This document shows positions 53,253-61,640 of a stretch of 64,000 nucleotides of DNA, piece after piece (within the stretch, counting starts at the first letter, position 1; every line of letters starts with the position of its first letter). Below the pieces are notes generated by a model. The model saw nothing but the letters and a program-made list of their open reading frames with translations, made no database searches and was not told where the DNA came from. The translations under genes and the position numbers were made by a program. The DNA is taken from assembly GCF_009604405.1 (NCBI RefSeq), contig NZ_WEGK01000001.1, positions 62,001-126,000 on the forward strand, given 5' to 3'. The DNA is from Nocardia macrotermitis. Lineage in GTDB: Bacteria > Actinomycetota > Actinomycetes > Mycobacteriales > Mycobacteriaceae.

Positions 53253-53687
53253 TCAGTCGTACAGACGGCCCAGCAACGTGCCCTGGCCGGATTGCAGAAT
53301 GTGCGCGGCCTCCAACGGAATCCAGAAACACTCGAACCGCGTCGGCTCCCCCACCCCGTCGTGGTCCTCCTGACTGTCCCACCGCTCCGGTGCGGGCTCA
53401 CACAACTCCAACTCGAACACATGACACCGCAGCAACTCCCACCGATACGGCGAGATGTCGTACATGAACTCGCCCAGCTTGCGCAAGACCTTGAACCCGC
53501 TCAGGCCCGTTTCCTCCCGAGCCTCCCGCAACGCCGCATCCCGCGGAGACTCCCCGGCACGAATACTTCCCGCAGGGACCTGGATCCCGACCTGCTCATA
53601 CGAGTAATCGGTATGCCGAAACACCAGCAACTCACCGTCCCGCACAACGTAAACCAGCACCTTCTCCTTGACGACCTTCTCCGGCAT
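53253..53687 (-). CDS. NUDIX hydrolase
   Basis: 144 aa from ATG 53687 (MPEKVVKEK); ATG 53714 is also in frame. The Nudix box is intact: GSIRAGESPRDAALREAREE then TGLSGF, giving Gx5Ex7REUxEExGU with the metal-binding Glu residues. It hydrolyses a nucleoside diphosphate linked to another group. The HTDYSYEQVGIQVPAG segment ahead is common in members acting on small substrates. Convergent with the P450. Confidence 0.88.
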   Translation of the reverse strand: MPEKVVKEKVLVYVVRDGELLVFRHTDYSYEQVGIQVPAGSIRAGESPRDAALREAREETGLSGFKVLRKLGEFMYDISPYRWELLRCHVFELELCEPAPERWDSQEDHDGVGEPTRFECFWIPLEAAHILQSGQGTLLGRLYD

Positions 53688-54262
53688 CAGGCGCACCCCT
53701 TCCTGCGAATTCATCGAATCCATCCGGTATGAAACGAGCAAGCCAACAGACCCGGCGCAGCCCACACCAGACCTACCATCGTCCGGCACCCGAAACACAC
53801 CGACCCCCTGCCCCTTTCGCGGTCAGACATACCGGCCGCAACAGCCAGGACAGCGTAACCGCGTTCGGGACGCATCACCGGACGTTCCAGGACGTCCGGC
53901 GATGCGTATCGGCTTGCCGAAGATCAACCGAATCCGATTCCATCGAGGCCAACACGGACCTGACCACACATCGTCCAGCGCGGTCGGATTCCGACCATAT
54001 AAAGATGGCAACTACGAACCGATCACCGCCGATGCCTGATTCATCGTGACGGCGGTGGCCGAACTCCCCCGAGCAACCCGATCGGAAACCTGAGAGAATC
54101 TCATCGTTCACCTGCGAGAATGTCACTCCGCTGGGGATATTCCGTTCTCAGCTCTTGCCGGGAGCTACTGAAGTAGATACAGTTAACCGACCAACGGAGG
54201 TGAGGGCGGTCACCGCCACTCGGGGCCGCGCCGGAGACGGCGCCGTCGCGCAAGGAGAGCTG
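53688..54262. other. Long intergenic region
   Basis: 575 bp with short frames on both strands, none with a convincing start or family. A GGCGGT-C-ACCGCC palindrome lies near 54205, ahead of the next gene. The stretch is slightly lower in GC than its surroundings. It may be a decayed gene or a long regulatory region. Confidence 0.4.
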
Positions 54263-54703
54263 ATGAGTGACTGCGAAATCCCTGGTCTCACACCCCGATC
54301 CGCGCAAGCGTTGATCGATGCGGGGGAGGCGCTGGCGCACGATGTGCGGACCCGGATCCTGCACAGTCCGCGGCCGGTGTTCCTGTATTACATCGAGCAG
54401 ACGTTCAGTGCTCTGCTGCGGGGGCTGCGTGAGGGGCTTGAGCCGAATCCCGATACGCCAGCACAACATCTGTGTCTGCACCTGATGATCAGCCGGACCC
54501 AGACGCACGGGCGGATGGTGGATCCCGATCTGATTCGGTTGCATCGGGCGCTGATCGCCGACGGTGGGCACGAGGCGCTGGTGCGGGCCGGGCGCGGGGG
54601 CGGCGGGGGCGCGTTCGATTTCGTCGCGCTCGGTGATGCGTTGAGCCCCACCGGGATCAGTGCGTTCTTCGCTCCGTTCGAAGCCGACGATATGGTCGCC
54701 TGA
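54263..54703 (+). CDS. Hypothetical protein
   Basis: 146 aa. ATG 54263 is well supported by AAGGAG five bases upstream. No family was recognised. The protein appears mostly helical (SAQALIDAGEALAHDVRTRI, FSALLRGLREGLEP), then a Gly run (RAGRGGGGGAF) and a short tail. It is a single-gene unit with its own terminator downstream. Function unknown. Confidence 0.7.
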   Translation: MSDCEIPGLTPRSAQALIDAGEALAHDVRTRILHSPRPVFLYYIEQTFSALLRGLREGLEPNPDTPAQHLCLHLMISRTQTHGRMVDPDLIRLHRALIADGGHEALVRAGRGGGGGAFDFVALGDALSPTGISAFFAPFEADDMVA

Positions 54704-54740
54704 ACCGGCACTACATCCTCCGCACCGGACCTGTTCCGGT

Positions 54741-54786
54741 GCCCGACGCCCGGCGTTCGCGCATCGTCGCGACCGTCGGGCTTTTT
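54741..54786 (+). terminator. Rho-independent terminator
   Basis: GCCCGACG (54741-54748) pairs with CGTCGGGC (54774-54781), followed at once by TTTTT (54782-54786). A smaller hairpin, GCACCGGA with TCCGGTGC (54722-54742), stands just before it. They close the hypothetical gene at 54263-54703. Confidence 0.8.
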
Positions 54787-54843
54787 GCTGCGCGCACGAC
54801 ATCGCCACGGCGGTAATCGATTTCGACCATTCCATCGATTCTG

Positions 54844-54870
54844 CTGACATTGTTCAGTGACTGATGTCAG
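54844..54870. promoter_or_regulatory. Candidate TetR operator before the NorD/NorQ cluster
   Basis: CTGACAT (54844) and ATGTCAG (54864) form an inverted repeat with a 13-bp spacer that contains TCAGTGACTGA, itself a palindrome. It lies 137 bp before the TetR ATG, so is a likely autoregulatory site. Confidence 0.5.
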
Positions 54871-55006
54871 TATCGATGACGACGCCGCAGAGCACTCGGC
54901 CCGCGGCGGGCGAAACCACAAGCGGGAGAGGATTTCCCGGGGCCTGCGCAGATTCCGCGCGGCCGTTCGTTGACGCGTATCAGCAACAGGGGTTAGAAAT
55001 CGGGCT

Positions 55007-55615
55007 ATGAGCGAAGTTCAGGACAAGCCCACCGGACGCGAGGCCCAGCGCCTGCGCACCCGTCAACGCGTATTGGACGCGGCGATCAGGGAGTTCAAGA
55101 GCGTCGGCATGGCCGAGGCCGATATCGGCGCGATCGCCGAGGCCGCGGGCGTCGCACGAGGCACCTTCTACTTCCACTTCCCCGCCAAGGAACACGTACT
55201 GCTCGAACTCGAGGCACGCGAGGAGGCCCGCATCGCCAAGGAACTCACCAAGTTCCTGGCCACCCCACACGATCTGAAATCCGCGCTGCACAAGGCAATT
55301 CAGCTGGTCCTCGGACTCGAACGCCGCCTGGGCAGCGTGCTGTTCAAGGAGCTGCTGGCCATCCACTTCTCCCCCGCCCGCCCATTGAACGACGAGTGGC
55401 GCGATCACCGGATGATCGTGCTGGTCGTCGAGGAGATCGAACGCGCGCGCGACGCCGGTGAGGCCCAGATCGCCGTGGACCCGTACCACAGCGCGGTGTT
55501 CTTCCTGCTGGGCCTGTACGCGATGCTCACCACCACCTCGACCTCGAAAACGTTGCGCGCCAACGCTTTGGACAACTACCTGATCACCGTGCTGCGCAGC
55601 CTGGAGCCACGATGA
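55007..55615 (+). CDS. TetR family regulator of the NorD/NorQ cluster
   Basis: 202 aa from ATG 55007. The helix-turn-helix includes LDAAIREFKSVGMAEADIG and GVARGTFYFHFPAKEHVL split at the recognition helix, standard for TetR. The remaining helices form the ligand-binding and dimer part. It is the first gene of the cluster, with 51 bp between its stop and the 32-aa membrane protein. Probably represses the cluster and its own promoter. Confidence 0.9.
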   Translation: MSEVQDKPTGREAQRLRTRQRVLDAAIREFKSVGMAEADIGAIAEAAGVARGTFYFHFPAKEHVLLELEAREEARIAKELTKFLATPHDLKSALHKAIQLVLGLERRLGSVLFKELLAIHFSPARPLNDEWRDHRMIVLVVEEIERARDAGEAQIAVDPYHSAVFFLLGLYAMLTTTSTSKTLRANALDNYLITVLRSLEPR

Positions 55616-55666
55616 ACGCCACACCGGCTGCGCCGCAACCCATCTCACGAATACGGAGTCACCCCC

Positions 55667-55765
55667 ATGCTGCTCGACCTCGGCCGCATCGCCCTCGTCT
55701 GGATCGTGATCCTGCTGGTCATCGCCTTCTGGTACTGGATCATGAAGAACATCAACACTTTCTGA
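55667..55765 (+). CDS. 32-aa single-helix membrane mini protein
   Basis: ATG 55667 has GGAG eight bases upstream. The protein is almost one membrane helix, MLLDLGRIALVWIVILLVIA then FWYWIMKNINTF. The small size and position between a TetR and a VWA/AAA+ pair resemble small accessory subunits of membrane oxidases. Too short for normal gene finding, so probably unannotated in most genomes. Confidence 0.7.
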   Translation: MLLDLGRIALVWIVILLVIAFWYWIMKNINTF

Positions 55766-55802
55766 GCTGTCCGGCCCGCACCGGCGAATCCGGGAGCCCA
55801 CC

Positions 55803-57326
55803 ATGACCGACACCCACGGACTCGGCCTCGAACGCACCTGCGCCCTGACCGCCGTCGCCTTCTCCGGCCGCCGCCGCGAAGGCGCGCGGCTGGTCACCGG
55901 CGAACGCCGCGGCTTCGGCCTGAGCTCCACCCGCCGCCTGGTCCACGTCCCCCACCCGCCCGTCGCACCGGACTGGACGCTCGGAACTCTGAGTTGCGGT
56001 GTGGCACTGCAATGTTCACCCTCCAAGGATCGCATCGCGCAGTACCCGCTGCACGAACTGTCGCCCCGCGAACGCGGCGCGCTCTCCCTCGTGGAGGGCG
56101 GCGTCGCCGCGGGCTGGATCGCCGAGCGCCTACCGGGCCTGCTGCCCGAACTACGCCACCGCCTACCCCGCCTCGAACTCGCCGACCACGACCTGACCGC
56201 CCGCGACATCCTCGACAACGCCCTGGCCCTGGCGCGCACCCGCACTTCGATCACCGCGCATCCCCTGCTGGGCACCCTCCCGCTGGCCGCCCCCGGACGC
56301 GGCGCACTCGCGGTCGCCGCGCGCCGCGCCTACGCCCGCATGCCGTGGACCTCGCAGCGCAGCGACGCCCAGCGCGTGATGTCGATCCCCGTCGGCGGCG
56401 AGGGCGGCAACCGCAACGTCAACCTGCCACCACCCAGCCGACCCGAGGACGACGACCCCGAGATCCGCGCCGACCAGCGCCCCGGCCTGCCCTACCCGGA
56501 ATGGAACCGGTGGACGGAAAGCTTTCTGCGCGACCATGTTTCGGTCCTCGAACTGCCCCACCCGACCCGCTCGCATCCGATCGCGCCGGTCTCCCCCGAG
56601 ATCCGCCGCTGGTTCGAGCAACGCACCCACCGCGCCCTGCGCAACGGCCTCGAGGACGGCTCGGATCTGGACGTGGACCGCTACGTCGGCCACTACATCG
56701 ACACCCGCTGCGGCCCGGCGCCCGAACCTCGGGTGTTCCGTGACCTGCTGCCGCACTCGCGCGATGTCACCACCGCGGTCCTGCTGGACGGCAGCTCCTC
56801 GCTCGGCATCCACGGCGGCCGCACGTTCCGTCTCGAACTCGCCTGTGCCGACGCCCTGTCCAGGGCGATGACCCTGGCGCGAGAACCGCACGGACTGTTC
56901 GTCTTCACCGGCAACACCCGCCACCGCGTCGAGGTGCGCTGCCTGAAGGATTTCGACGAACGCCGCTTCGTGGACCCCGGCGCGCTGCACCTGAGCACCG
57001 GCGGCTACACCCGCCTGGGCGCGCCCGTGCGGCACCTGACCCGGCGCCTGCTGGACCGGCCCGCCGCACGCCGCCTGCTGATCGTCATCGGCGACGGCCT
57101 GATGTCCGACGAGGGCTACGAGGGCCGCTACGCCTGGGCCGATGTGGCGCACGCGGTCACCGAAGCCGAGGAGACCGGGATCTCGATCTACTACCTCGGG
57201 GTGGGTCCGGTCCGGGTCGATCCGCTGCCGGAAGTGTTCGGCCCCAACCGATCCCAGCGCATCCGCCGCGTCGAGGAACTGCCGCGCGTGCTCGCGTACA
57301 TCCATCGCGAACTGGTCGCCCACTGA
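55803..57326 (+). CDS. NorD-like VWA domain protein
   Basis: 507 aa from ATG 55803, 37 bp after the 32-aa gene. The first 300 residues are poorly conserved and partly Pro/Asp-rich. The C-terminal VWA domain has the metal-ion-dependent adhesion site: Asp329, Ser331 and Ser333 in DGSSS, Thr403 in TGGYTR and Asp431 in IGDGLMSDEGYEG. In NorD and CbbO, VWA proteins link a MoxR-type ATPase to a client and help insert metal or remodel the enzyme. The NorQ-like ATPase follows 14 bp downstream. Confidence 0.88.
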   Translation: MTDTHGLGLERTCALTAVAFSGRRREGARLVTGERRGFGLSSTRRLVHVPHPPVAPDWTLGTLSCGVALQCSPSKDRIAQYPLHELSPRERGALSLVEGGVAAGWIAERLPGLLPELRHRLPRLELADHDLTARDILDNALALARTRTSITAHPLLGTLPLAAPGRGALAVAARRAYARMPWTSQRSDAQRVMSIPVGGEGGNRNVNLPPPSRPEDDDPEIRADQRPGLPYPEWNRWTESFLRDHVSVLELPHPTRSHPIAPVSPEIRRWFEQRTHRALRNGLEDGSDLDVDRYVGHYIDTRCGPAPEPRVFRDLLPHSRDVTTAVLLDGSSSLGIHGGRTFRLELACADALSRAMTLAREPHGLFVFTGNTRHRVEVRCLKDFDERRFVDPGALHLSTGGYTRLGAPVRHLTRRLLDRPAARRLLIVIGDGLMSDEGYEGRYAWADVAHAVTEAEETGISIYYLGVGPVRVDPLPEVFGPNRSQRIRRVEELPRVLAYIHRELVAH

Positions 57327-57340
57327 CAACAGGAGTGCCG

Positions 57341-58138
57341 ATGACCACCGATCTGTATATCGCCGCCGCCGGCGAGGTGCGGCTGTTCGAATGGGCGTAC
57401 CGCCAGCACCTGCCGGTCATGCTGACCGGCCCCACCGGCTGCGGCAAGACCCGCTTCGTCGAGCACATGGGCCGGCTGCTGGATCGCCCGGTGCTCACCA
57501 TCAGCTGCCACGACGACCTGACCAGCTCGGATCTGGTGGGCCGGTTCCTGGTCTCCGGCGGCGACGTGGTGTGGACCGACGGCCCGCTGACCAGGGCGGT
57601 GAAATCCGGTGCGATCTGCTACCTGGACGAGGTCGTGGAGGCCCGGCACGATTCGCTGGCGATCCTGCACTCGCTCACCGACCACCGCCGCACGCTGTAC
57701 CTGGACCGCGCCGGTGAAATCGTCACCGCCCCGGAGACTTTCATGCTGGTCTGCTCCTACAACCCGGCCTACCGCAGCTCGCTCAAGGAGTTGAAACCCT
57801 CCTTTCGGCAACGTTTCGTGACCCTCGCGATGGACTATCTGCCGCCCGACCGCGAGGCCGAGGTGATCGTCGCCGAAACCGGCGTGGACATCGCGGTCGC
57901 CGCCCGGCTCGTGCACTGCGCCACCACGATTCGCACCGCCGACGAGGTCTTCGGATTCGAACCGCCCTCCACCCGCGTCCTGGTCGCCGCCGCCCGCCTC
58001 ATCGCCGCGGGCGCGCACGAACTCGAGGCCGCGCACGCATGCATCCTCGCGCCGCTCAGCAGTGACGGCGCACTCGTCCAGGGCCTGCGCGAAATCGCGG
58101 TGGCCAGTCTGCTCACGCCGGGAGGAACCCTCGAATGA
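57341..58138 (+). CDS. NorQ/CbbQ-type MoxR AAA+ ATPase
   Basis: 265 aa. ATG 57341 has AGGAG five bases upstream. Walker A is GPTGCGKT at 30-37 and Walker B is ICYLDEV near 89-95. The LKELKPSFRQRFVTLAMDY segment followed by the C-terminal helical part marks the CbbQ/NirQ/NorQ branch, not CoxD. These hexameric ATPases, with their VWA partner, activate Rubisco or insert the non-heme iron in nitric oxide reductase. No such client is present here. The stop overlaps the 39-aa gene (ATGA). Confidence 0.92.
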   Translation: MTTDLYIAAAGEVRLFEWAYRQHLPVMLTGPTGCGKTRFVEHMGRLLDRPVLTISCHDDLTSSDLVGRFLVSGGDVVWTDGPLTRAVKSGAICYLDEVVEARHDSLAILHSLTDHRRTLYLDRAGEIVTAPETFMLVCSYNPAYRSSLKELKPSFRQRFVTLAMDYLPPDREAEVIVAETGVDIAVAARLVHCATTIRTADEVFGFEPPSTRVLVAAARLIAAGAHELEAAHACILAPLSSDGALVQGLREIAVASLLTPGGTLE

Positions 58139-58254
58139 ACAACCAGGACCGCCAGCGCCGCCGCGCGCTGATCGTCTTCCAGATCGCCATCTACGGCTTC
58201 CTGCTGGCGATGTTCCTCATCCAAATCCACATGTATCTCACCCGGGACTGGTAG
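58135..58254 (+). CDS. 39-aa single-helix membrane mini protein
   Basis: ATG 58135 overlaps the NorQ-like stop, so translation is coupled. The sequence MNNQDRQRRRALIVFQIAIY plus FLLAMFLIQIHMYLTRDW, joined by one Gly, is a basic N-terminus followed by one membrane helix containing His. It ends eight bases before the next gene. It is probably a small subunit of the membrane complex encoded around it. Confidence 0.75.
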   Translation: MNNQDRQRRRALIVFQIAIYGFLLAMFLIQIHMYLTRDW

Positions 58255-58262
58255 GTGCTCCC

Positions 58263-58988
58263 ATGAACATGCCCGCATTCGCCCTGCGCCGCGGGGCCGC
58301 CAAGGCCGCCGCGCAGGATCCGTCCGGCTACGACGAACACCACGACGAGAGCCGTCGCGCCCAGCGCCGCGCCGATCGCTGGCTCACCGGCGGCACCGCC
58401 CTGATGGGGACGTTCATCTTCGGCTTCCTCGGGCTGCCGCTGTTCCTGCGCGGAATGTGGTTGCAGCGCAAGGCACAACGCGACGGGCTGTCGGTGCGAC
58501 CGCTGATCGTCACGCTGATCGGCTACCTGGTCATCCTCGACGCGTTCCTCAACAGCATCGGCTGGGTGCTGGATCTGGGCGCCAGTCACACCATCGTCAC
58601 CCGCGTATTCTTCACCGCCTGGGGCAATTTCGTCGACGCGGGCTATTTCTGGCACTACAACGAGATGTGGATCGGCGGGGCGGCGGCGCCGGGCGAGAAG
58701 GGCTGGGAGGTCGCGCTGATCTTCACCGTCTTCCCGATGCGGGTGGCCGCGGCCATCGCCTTCCTGCAGATGAAGCGGTGGGGGCATCAGTGGCTCATCG
58801 TGACGTGCTGGTTCGGCGTGGTGATCTGGGTCGGCTACGTGGTCAACATGACGATGTACGCCGATGTGCGCTTCCACGGCATCGTGCTGCCGGTGACCGG
58901 CTGGTGGTTGTACGACATCTTCTACATCACCCCGTTCCTGGCGATCCCCTATCTGCACACGGTCAACCGCGAGATCTTCGCCGACTGA
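58263..58988 (+). CDS. Polytopic membrane protein of unknown function, possible NorQD client
   Basis: 241 aa from ATG 58263 (AGGTG upstream). The N-terminal 40 residues are polar, with an acidic His cluster (DEHHDES). About six membrane helices follow. His and acidic residues lie near helix ends: SHTIV, FWHYNEMW, WGHQWL, RFHGIV and YLHTVNREIF. No PmoA/PmoC, NorB or other known metalloenzyme motif was recognised. Its tight position after the NorQ-like gene and the 39-aa gene makes it the best candidate for a client enzyme of the chaperone pair. Function unknown. Confidence 0.8.
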   Translation: MNMPAFALRRGAAKAAAQDPSGYDEHHDESRRAQRRADRWLTGGTALMGTFIFGFLGLPLFLRGMWLQRKAQRDGLSVRPLIVTLIGYLVILDAFLNSIGWVLDLGASHTIVTRVFFTAWGNFVDAGYFWHYNEMWIGGAAAPGEKGWEVALIFTVFPMRVAAAIAFLQMKRWGHQWLIVTCWFGVVIWVGYVVNMTMYADVRFHGIVLPVTGWWLYDIFYITPFLAIPYLHTVNREIFAD

Positions 58989-59015
58989 CCCCGACCGTGA
59001 ATCCAGGAGAATCTC

Positions 59016-59450
59016 ATGAGCACCGAATCGACCACTGCCGCAACACCTCCCGAGCCCGAATTACAGCCCGGCACCACCGCGCCGTTCGCCCGCATGCACC
59101 GCTGGTTGCAGCGCGGCATCCTGGTCTGCCTGGTCGCCCTGGTCATCGAGGGTTCGCTGACCGTCCCGGCGCTGGCGCTGTGGTACGGCTGGCCCACGCT
59201 CTCGCTCACCCAGATCTGCGACGAGATGATGAAGGTCCGCTACTCCGACGACACCCTGACCTGCAAACAGGGCGCGATCGACGCACCACCGCTGGGCGGA
59301 CGCCCCGAGGCCGCGGGCCAGAGGACCGCGCGCGATCAGTGGGGCGTACAGCCCAAACCCGAATGGCAGCACATCGGCTTCCGGCAGCTGGTGAAGATCC
59401 ACAACGACCGCATCGCGCGAGAGAAGTCACAGCAGCAGGCACACCGGTGA
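59016..59450 (+). CDS. Bitopic membrane protein of unknown function
   Basis: 144 aa from ATG 59016 with a strong AGGAG. After a Pro/Thr-rich N-terminus, one membrane helix spans about 34-56 (ILVCLVALVIEGSLTVPALA region). The remaining 90 residues have Cys68 and Cys83, which may form a disulfide if the domain lies outside the cell, and end in QLVKIHNDRIA. There is no CxxCH heme motif, so it is not NorC. It follows the 241-aa protein by 27 bp and is likely a second subunit. Confidence 0.75.
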   Translation: MSTESTTAATPPEPELQPGTTAPFARMHRWLQRGILVCLVALVIEGSLTVPALALWYGWPTLSLTQICDEMMKVRYSDDTLTCKQGAIDAPPLGGRPEAAGQRTARDQWGVQPKPEWQHIGFRQLVKIHNDRIAREKSQQQAHR

Positions 59451-59483
59451 GCGCTCGCGGCGTAACGGTCATAGAATCCGCCC

Positions 59484-60671
59484 GTGTCACAGTATGTTCC
59501 AGGTAATCCGGTGGGTCCGGCAGCGACGGTGAGCGCGATCGGCATGGCCATCGGGGAGGCGATCCGCGCCGGATACGATCGCCTCGTCCCCACCTCCTCG
59601 GGGGTTCCGCTGCGGATCGAGCAGGTGCGCGCGTCGTGGCTGGCCGCGGCGCTGGACCTGCCCGCCGACGCGATCACCGATATCCGGGTGCTCGACGCGA
59701 ATTCGGGCACCGCGGCCCGCGCCCGCATCGCCGTCGACTCCCGCGACACCGACCTGCCCGCGCACCTGTTCGTCAAACTGCCGCCGCGCAACTATCTCCA
59801 GCACGTGCTGATGAACGTGTTCCACCTCGGCGAGCACGAGATCCTGGCCTACCGCGCGCTCGGCGACAAGCCGCCGGTTCGGGTGCCGAAATGCTATGTC
59901 GCGCAGATAGATCCGCGACGTCGCCGGACCGCGCTGGTGCTGGAGGATCTGTCCGAGACCGCGCGGTTCCGCACGGTGACCGACAGCGTCAGCCGCGCCG
60001 AGGCCGAGGCGGTCACCGACGCCCTGGCCGATCTGCACCGCACCTTCCAGGACAGCGAGCGTTTCGCCGGGGACCTGCGGCCGCTGACCGTGCGCACCAC
60101 CGCCGATGTGCGCCTAGGCGATATGATCCGACGCCGGTTCCTCGGCGAGATCACCGGTCACACCGCCGATCTCATCCCGGACGAGGTCAAACGCCGGTGC
60201 CGGATCTTCTACGAGCGCAGCGCCGACATCGACGCGTTCTGGGCCGCCCAGCCGCAGACCCTGATCCACGCCGACCCGCATCTGGGGAACCTGTACTTCA
60301 CCGACGACGGCCCCGGCTTCCTGGACTGGCAGGTCGCCCAGACCAGCGCGGGCATCCGCGATCTCGCCTATTTCGCCACCGCCTCGGTCGAACCGGAACT
60401 GCTCCGCGGTATCGAGCGCGATCTGGTGGAGCGCTACGCCGCCCGATTCGACGCCGCCGGTGTGCGCGTCGACCCCGACCGGCTCTGGACGCTCTATCGG
60501 GCCGCGATCACCGAATTCTTCCTCGCGGCCGTGTGCACCGCCGAGGCCGGAGATCGCATGCAGCCCTTCGAGATCTCCCGGGTCGGGGTCGAGCGGGCCG
60601 CCGCCGCGGTCACCGCGCACGACAGTTTCGAGGTGTTGCGCACGCTCATCGACGGCGGCGACGCCCGATGA
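59484..60671 (+). CDS. Phosphotransferase family protein (APH/ecdysteroid kinase-like)
   Basis: 395 aa, GTG start at 59484. The kinase-like catalytic loop is LIHADPHLGNLYF and the metal site GFLDWQVAQTSAG. A candidate ATP-binding Lys lies in LFVKLPPRN. It is related to the protein at 25993-27165. It lies 33 bp after the bitopic membrane protein and may belong to the same transcript. The substrate, perhaps an alcohol-bearing lipid or sterol, is unknown. Confidence 0.82.
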   Translation: MSQYVPGNPVGPAATVSAIGMAIGEAIRAGYDRLVPTSSGVPLRIEQVRASWLAAALDLPADAITDIRVLDANSGTAARARIAVDSRDTDLPAHLFVKLPPRNYLQHVLMNVFHLGEHEILAYRALGDKPPVRVPKCYVAQIDPRRRRTALVLEDLSETARFRTVTDSVSRAEAEAVTDALADLHRTFQDSERFAGDLRPLTVRTTADVRLGDMIRRRFLGEITGHTADLIPDEVKRRCRIFYERSADIDAFWAAQPQTLIHADPHLGNLYFTDDGPGFLDWQVAQTSAGIRDLAYFATASVEPELLRGIERDLVERYAARFDAAGVRVDPDRLWTLYRAAITEFFLAAVCTAEAGDRMQPFEISRVGVERAAAAVTAHDSFEVLRTLIDGGDAR

Positions 60672-60764
60672 CGTGGCCACACCCGAATCGAATGCCTCCC
60701 GGTATGGTCTACGGTGAGAGCTCGCACCGATAGGCAACCGAGGATCACGGAGGTGGTCGCACAG

Positions 60765-61469
60765 ATGGCCAAGCAGGCAACCGCGGACAAGAGGCCGCGG
60801 CGCGAACGCGGCTCGCTGAACCCCGAGGACATCCTCGACGCCGCGTTCGAGCTTGCCGAGCAGGTGTCCCTGGACAATATGAGCATGCCGATGCTGGGCA
60901 AGCACCTCGACGTCGGGGTGACCAGCATCTACTGGTATTTCCGCAAGAAGGACGACCTGCTCAATGCCATGACCGACCGCGCGCTGCGCCGGTACGCGAG
61001 CTTCGTCACCCGGTTCGTGGACGCCGGCGATTGGCGCGGTTCGCTGCGCGAGCACGCCCGCACCATGCGCACCACCTTCCTGGCCAATCCCATCCTGTGC
61101 GATCTGATCCTGATCCGATCCCAGCTCAGCCCGCAGGCCGCACAGCTGGGCACCCAGCAGACCGAGCAGGTGATCGCCACCCTCGTCGAGGCCGGGTTCA
61201 CGGTCGAGGACGCCGTGGACACCTACTCCGCGATCCAGCTGCACGTGCGCGGATGCGTTGTGCTGCAACGTCTCTCGGACAAGAACACCGAATCCGGGTC
61301 GGGCGCGAGCGCTTACTACGACACCCTGGCCATCTCCCCGGCCACCACCCCGCTGCTGGCCCGGGCCGCCGCCGACGGCCTGCACAGCGGTGCGCCCGAC
61401 GACCGGAATTTCGAATACGGGCTGGACTGCATCCTCGACCATGCCGCAGCGCTCGTCGGCCGCGAATAG
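60765..61469 (+). CDS. TetR family transcriptional regulator
   Basis: 234 aa from ATG 60765, with GGAGG upstream; the frame opens at 60714. The DNA-binding part has ILDAAFELAEQVSLDNMSM and LDVGVTSIYWYFRKKDDLL. The C-terminal part is helical with a TetR_C-like fold. It stands at the end of the phosphotransferase gene (93 bp) and may control it or an upstream gene. Confidence 0.9.
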   Translation: MAKQATADKRPRRERGSLNPEDILDAAFELAEQVSLDNMSMPMLGKHLDVGVTSIYWYFRKKDDLLNAMTDRALRRYASFVTRFVDAGDWRGSLREHARTMRTTFLANPILCDLILIRSQLSPQAAQLGTQQTEQVIATLVEAGFTVEDAVDTYSAIQLHVRGCVVLQRLSDKNTESGSGASAYYDTLAISPATTPLLARAAADGLHSGAPDDRNFEYGLDCILDHAAALVGRE

Positions 61470-61640
61470 TCACCGAATCCATTCCACCCCAACGGATACC
61501 GAGCCAACGCTGGTCGTCGCATGCGGCACGCTTCGAGCATCGGCGCGCTGTGGCGATCCGATCCACCATCGACGCGACCTCCTGCCGATGACGGAATCCG
61601 ACTCGACCGTGCGGCCGGGCGAATTATCCTCTGCCGCTTG

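Noticed and set aside
55612..55806. 64-codon frame after the TetR gene
   Set aside because: It is out of frame with the 32-aa membrane protein, which has a better ribosome site and a clear helix.
57341..58138. CoxD of a CO dehydrogenase cluster
   Set aside because: The sequence follows the NorQ/CbbQ branch, and no coxLMS genes are present.
58263..58988. Copper membrane monooxygenase or NorB subunit
   Set aside because: None of the PmoA/PmoC or NorB ligand patterns could be found, so only an unknown membrane protein is claimed.
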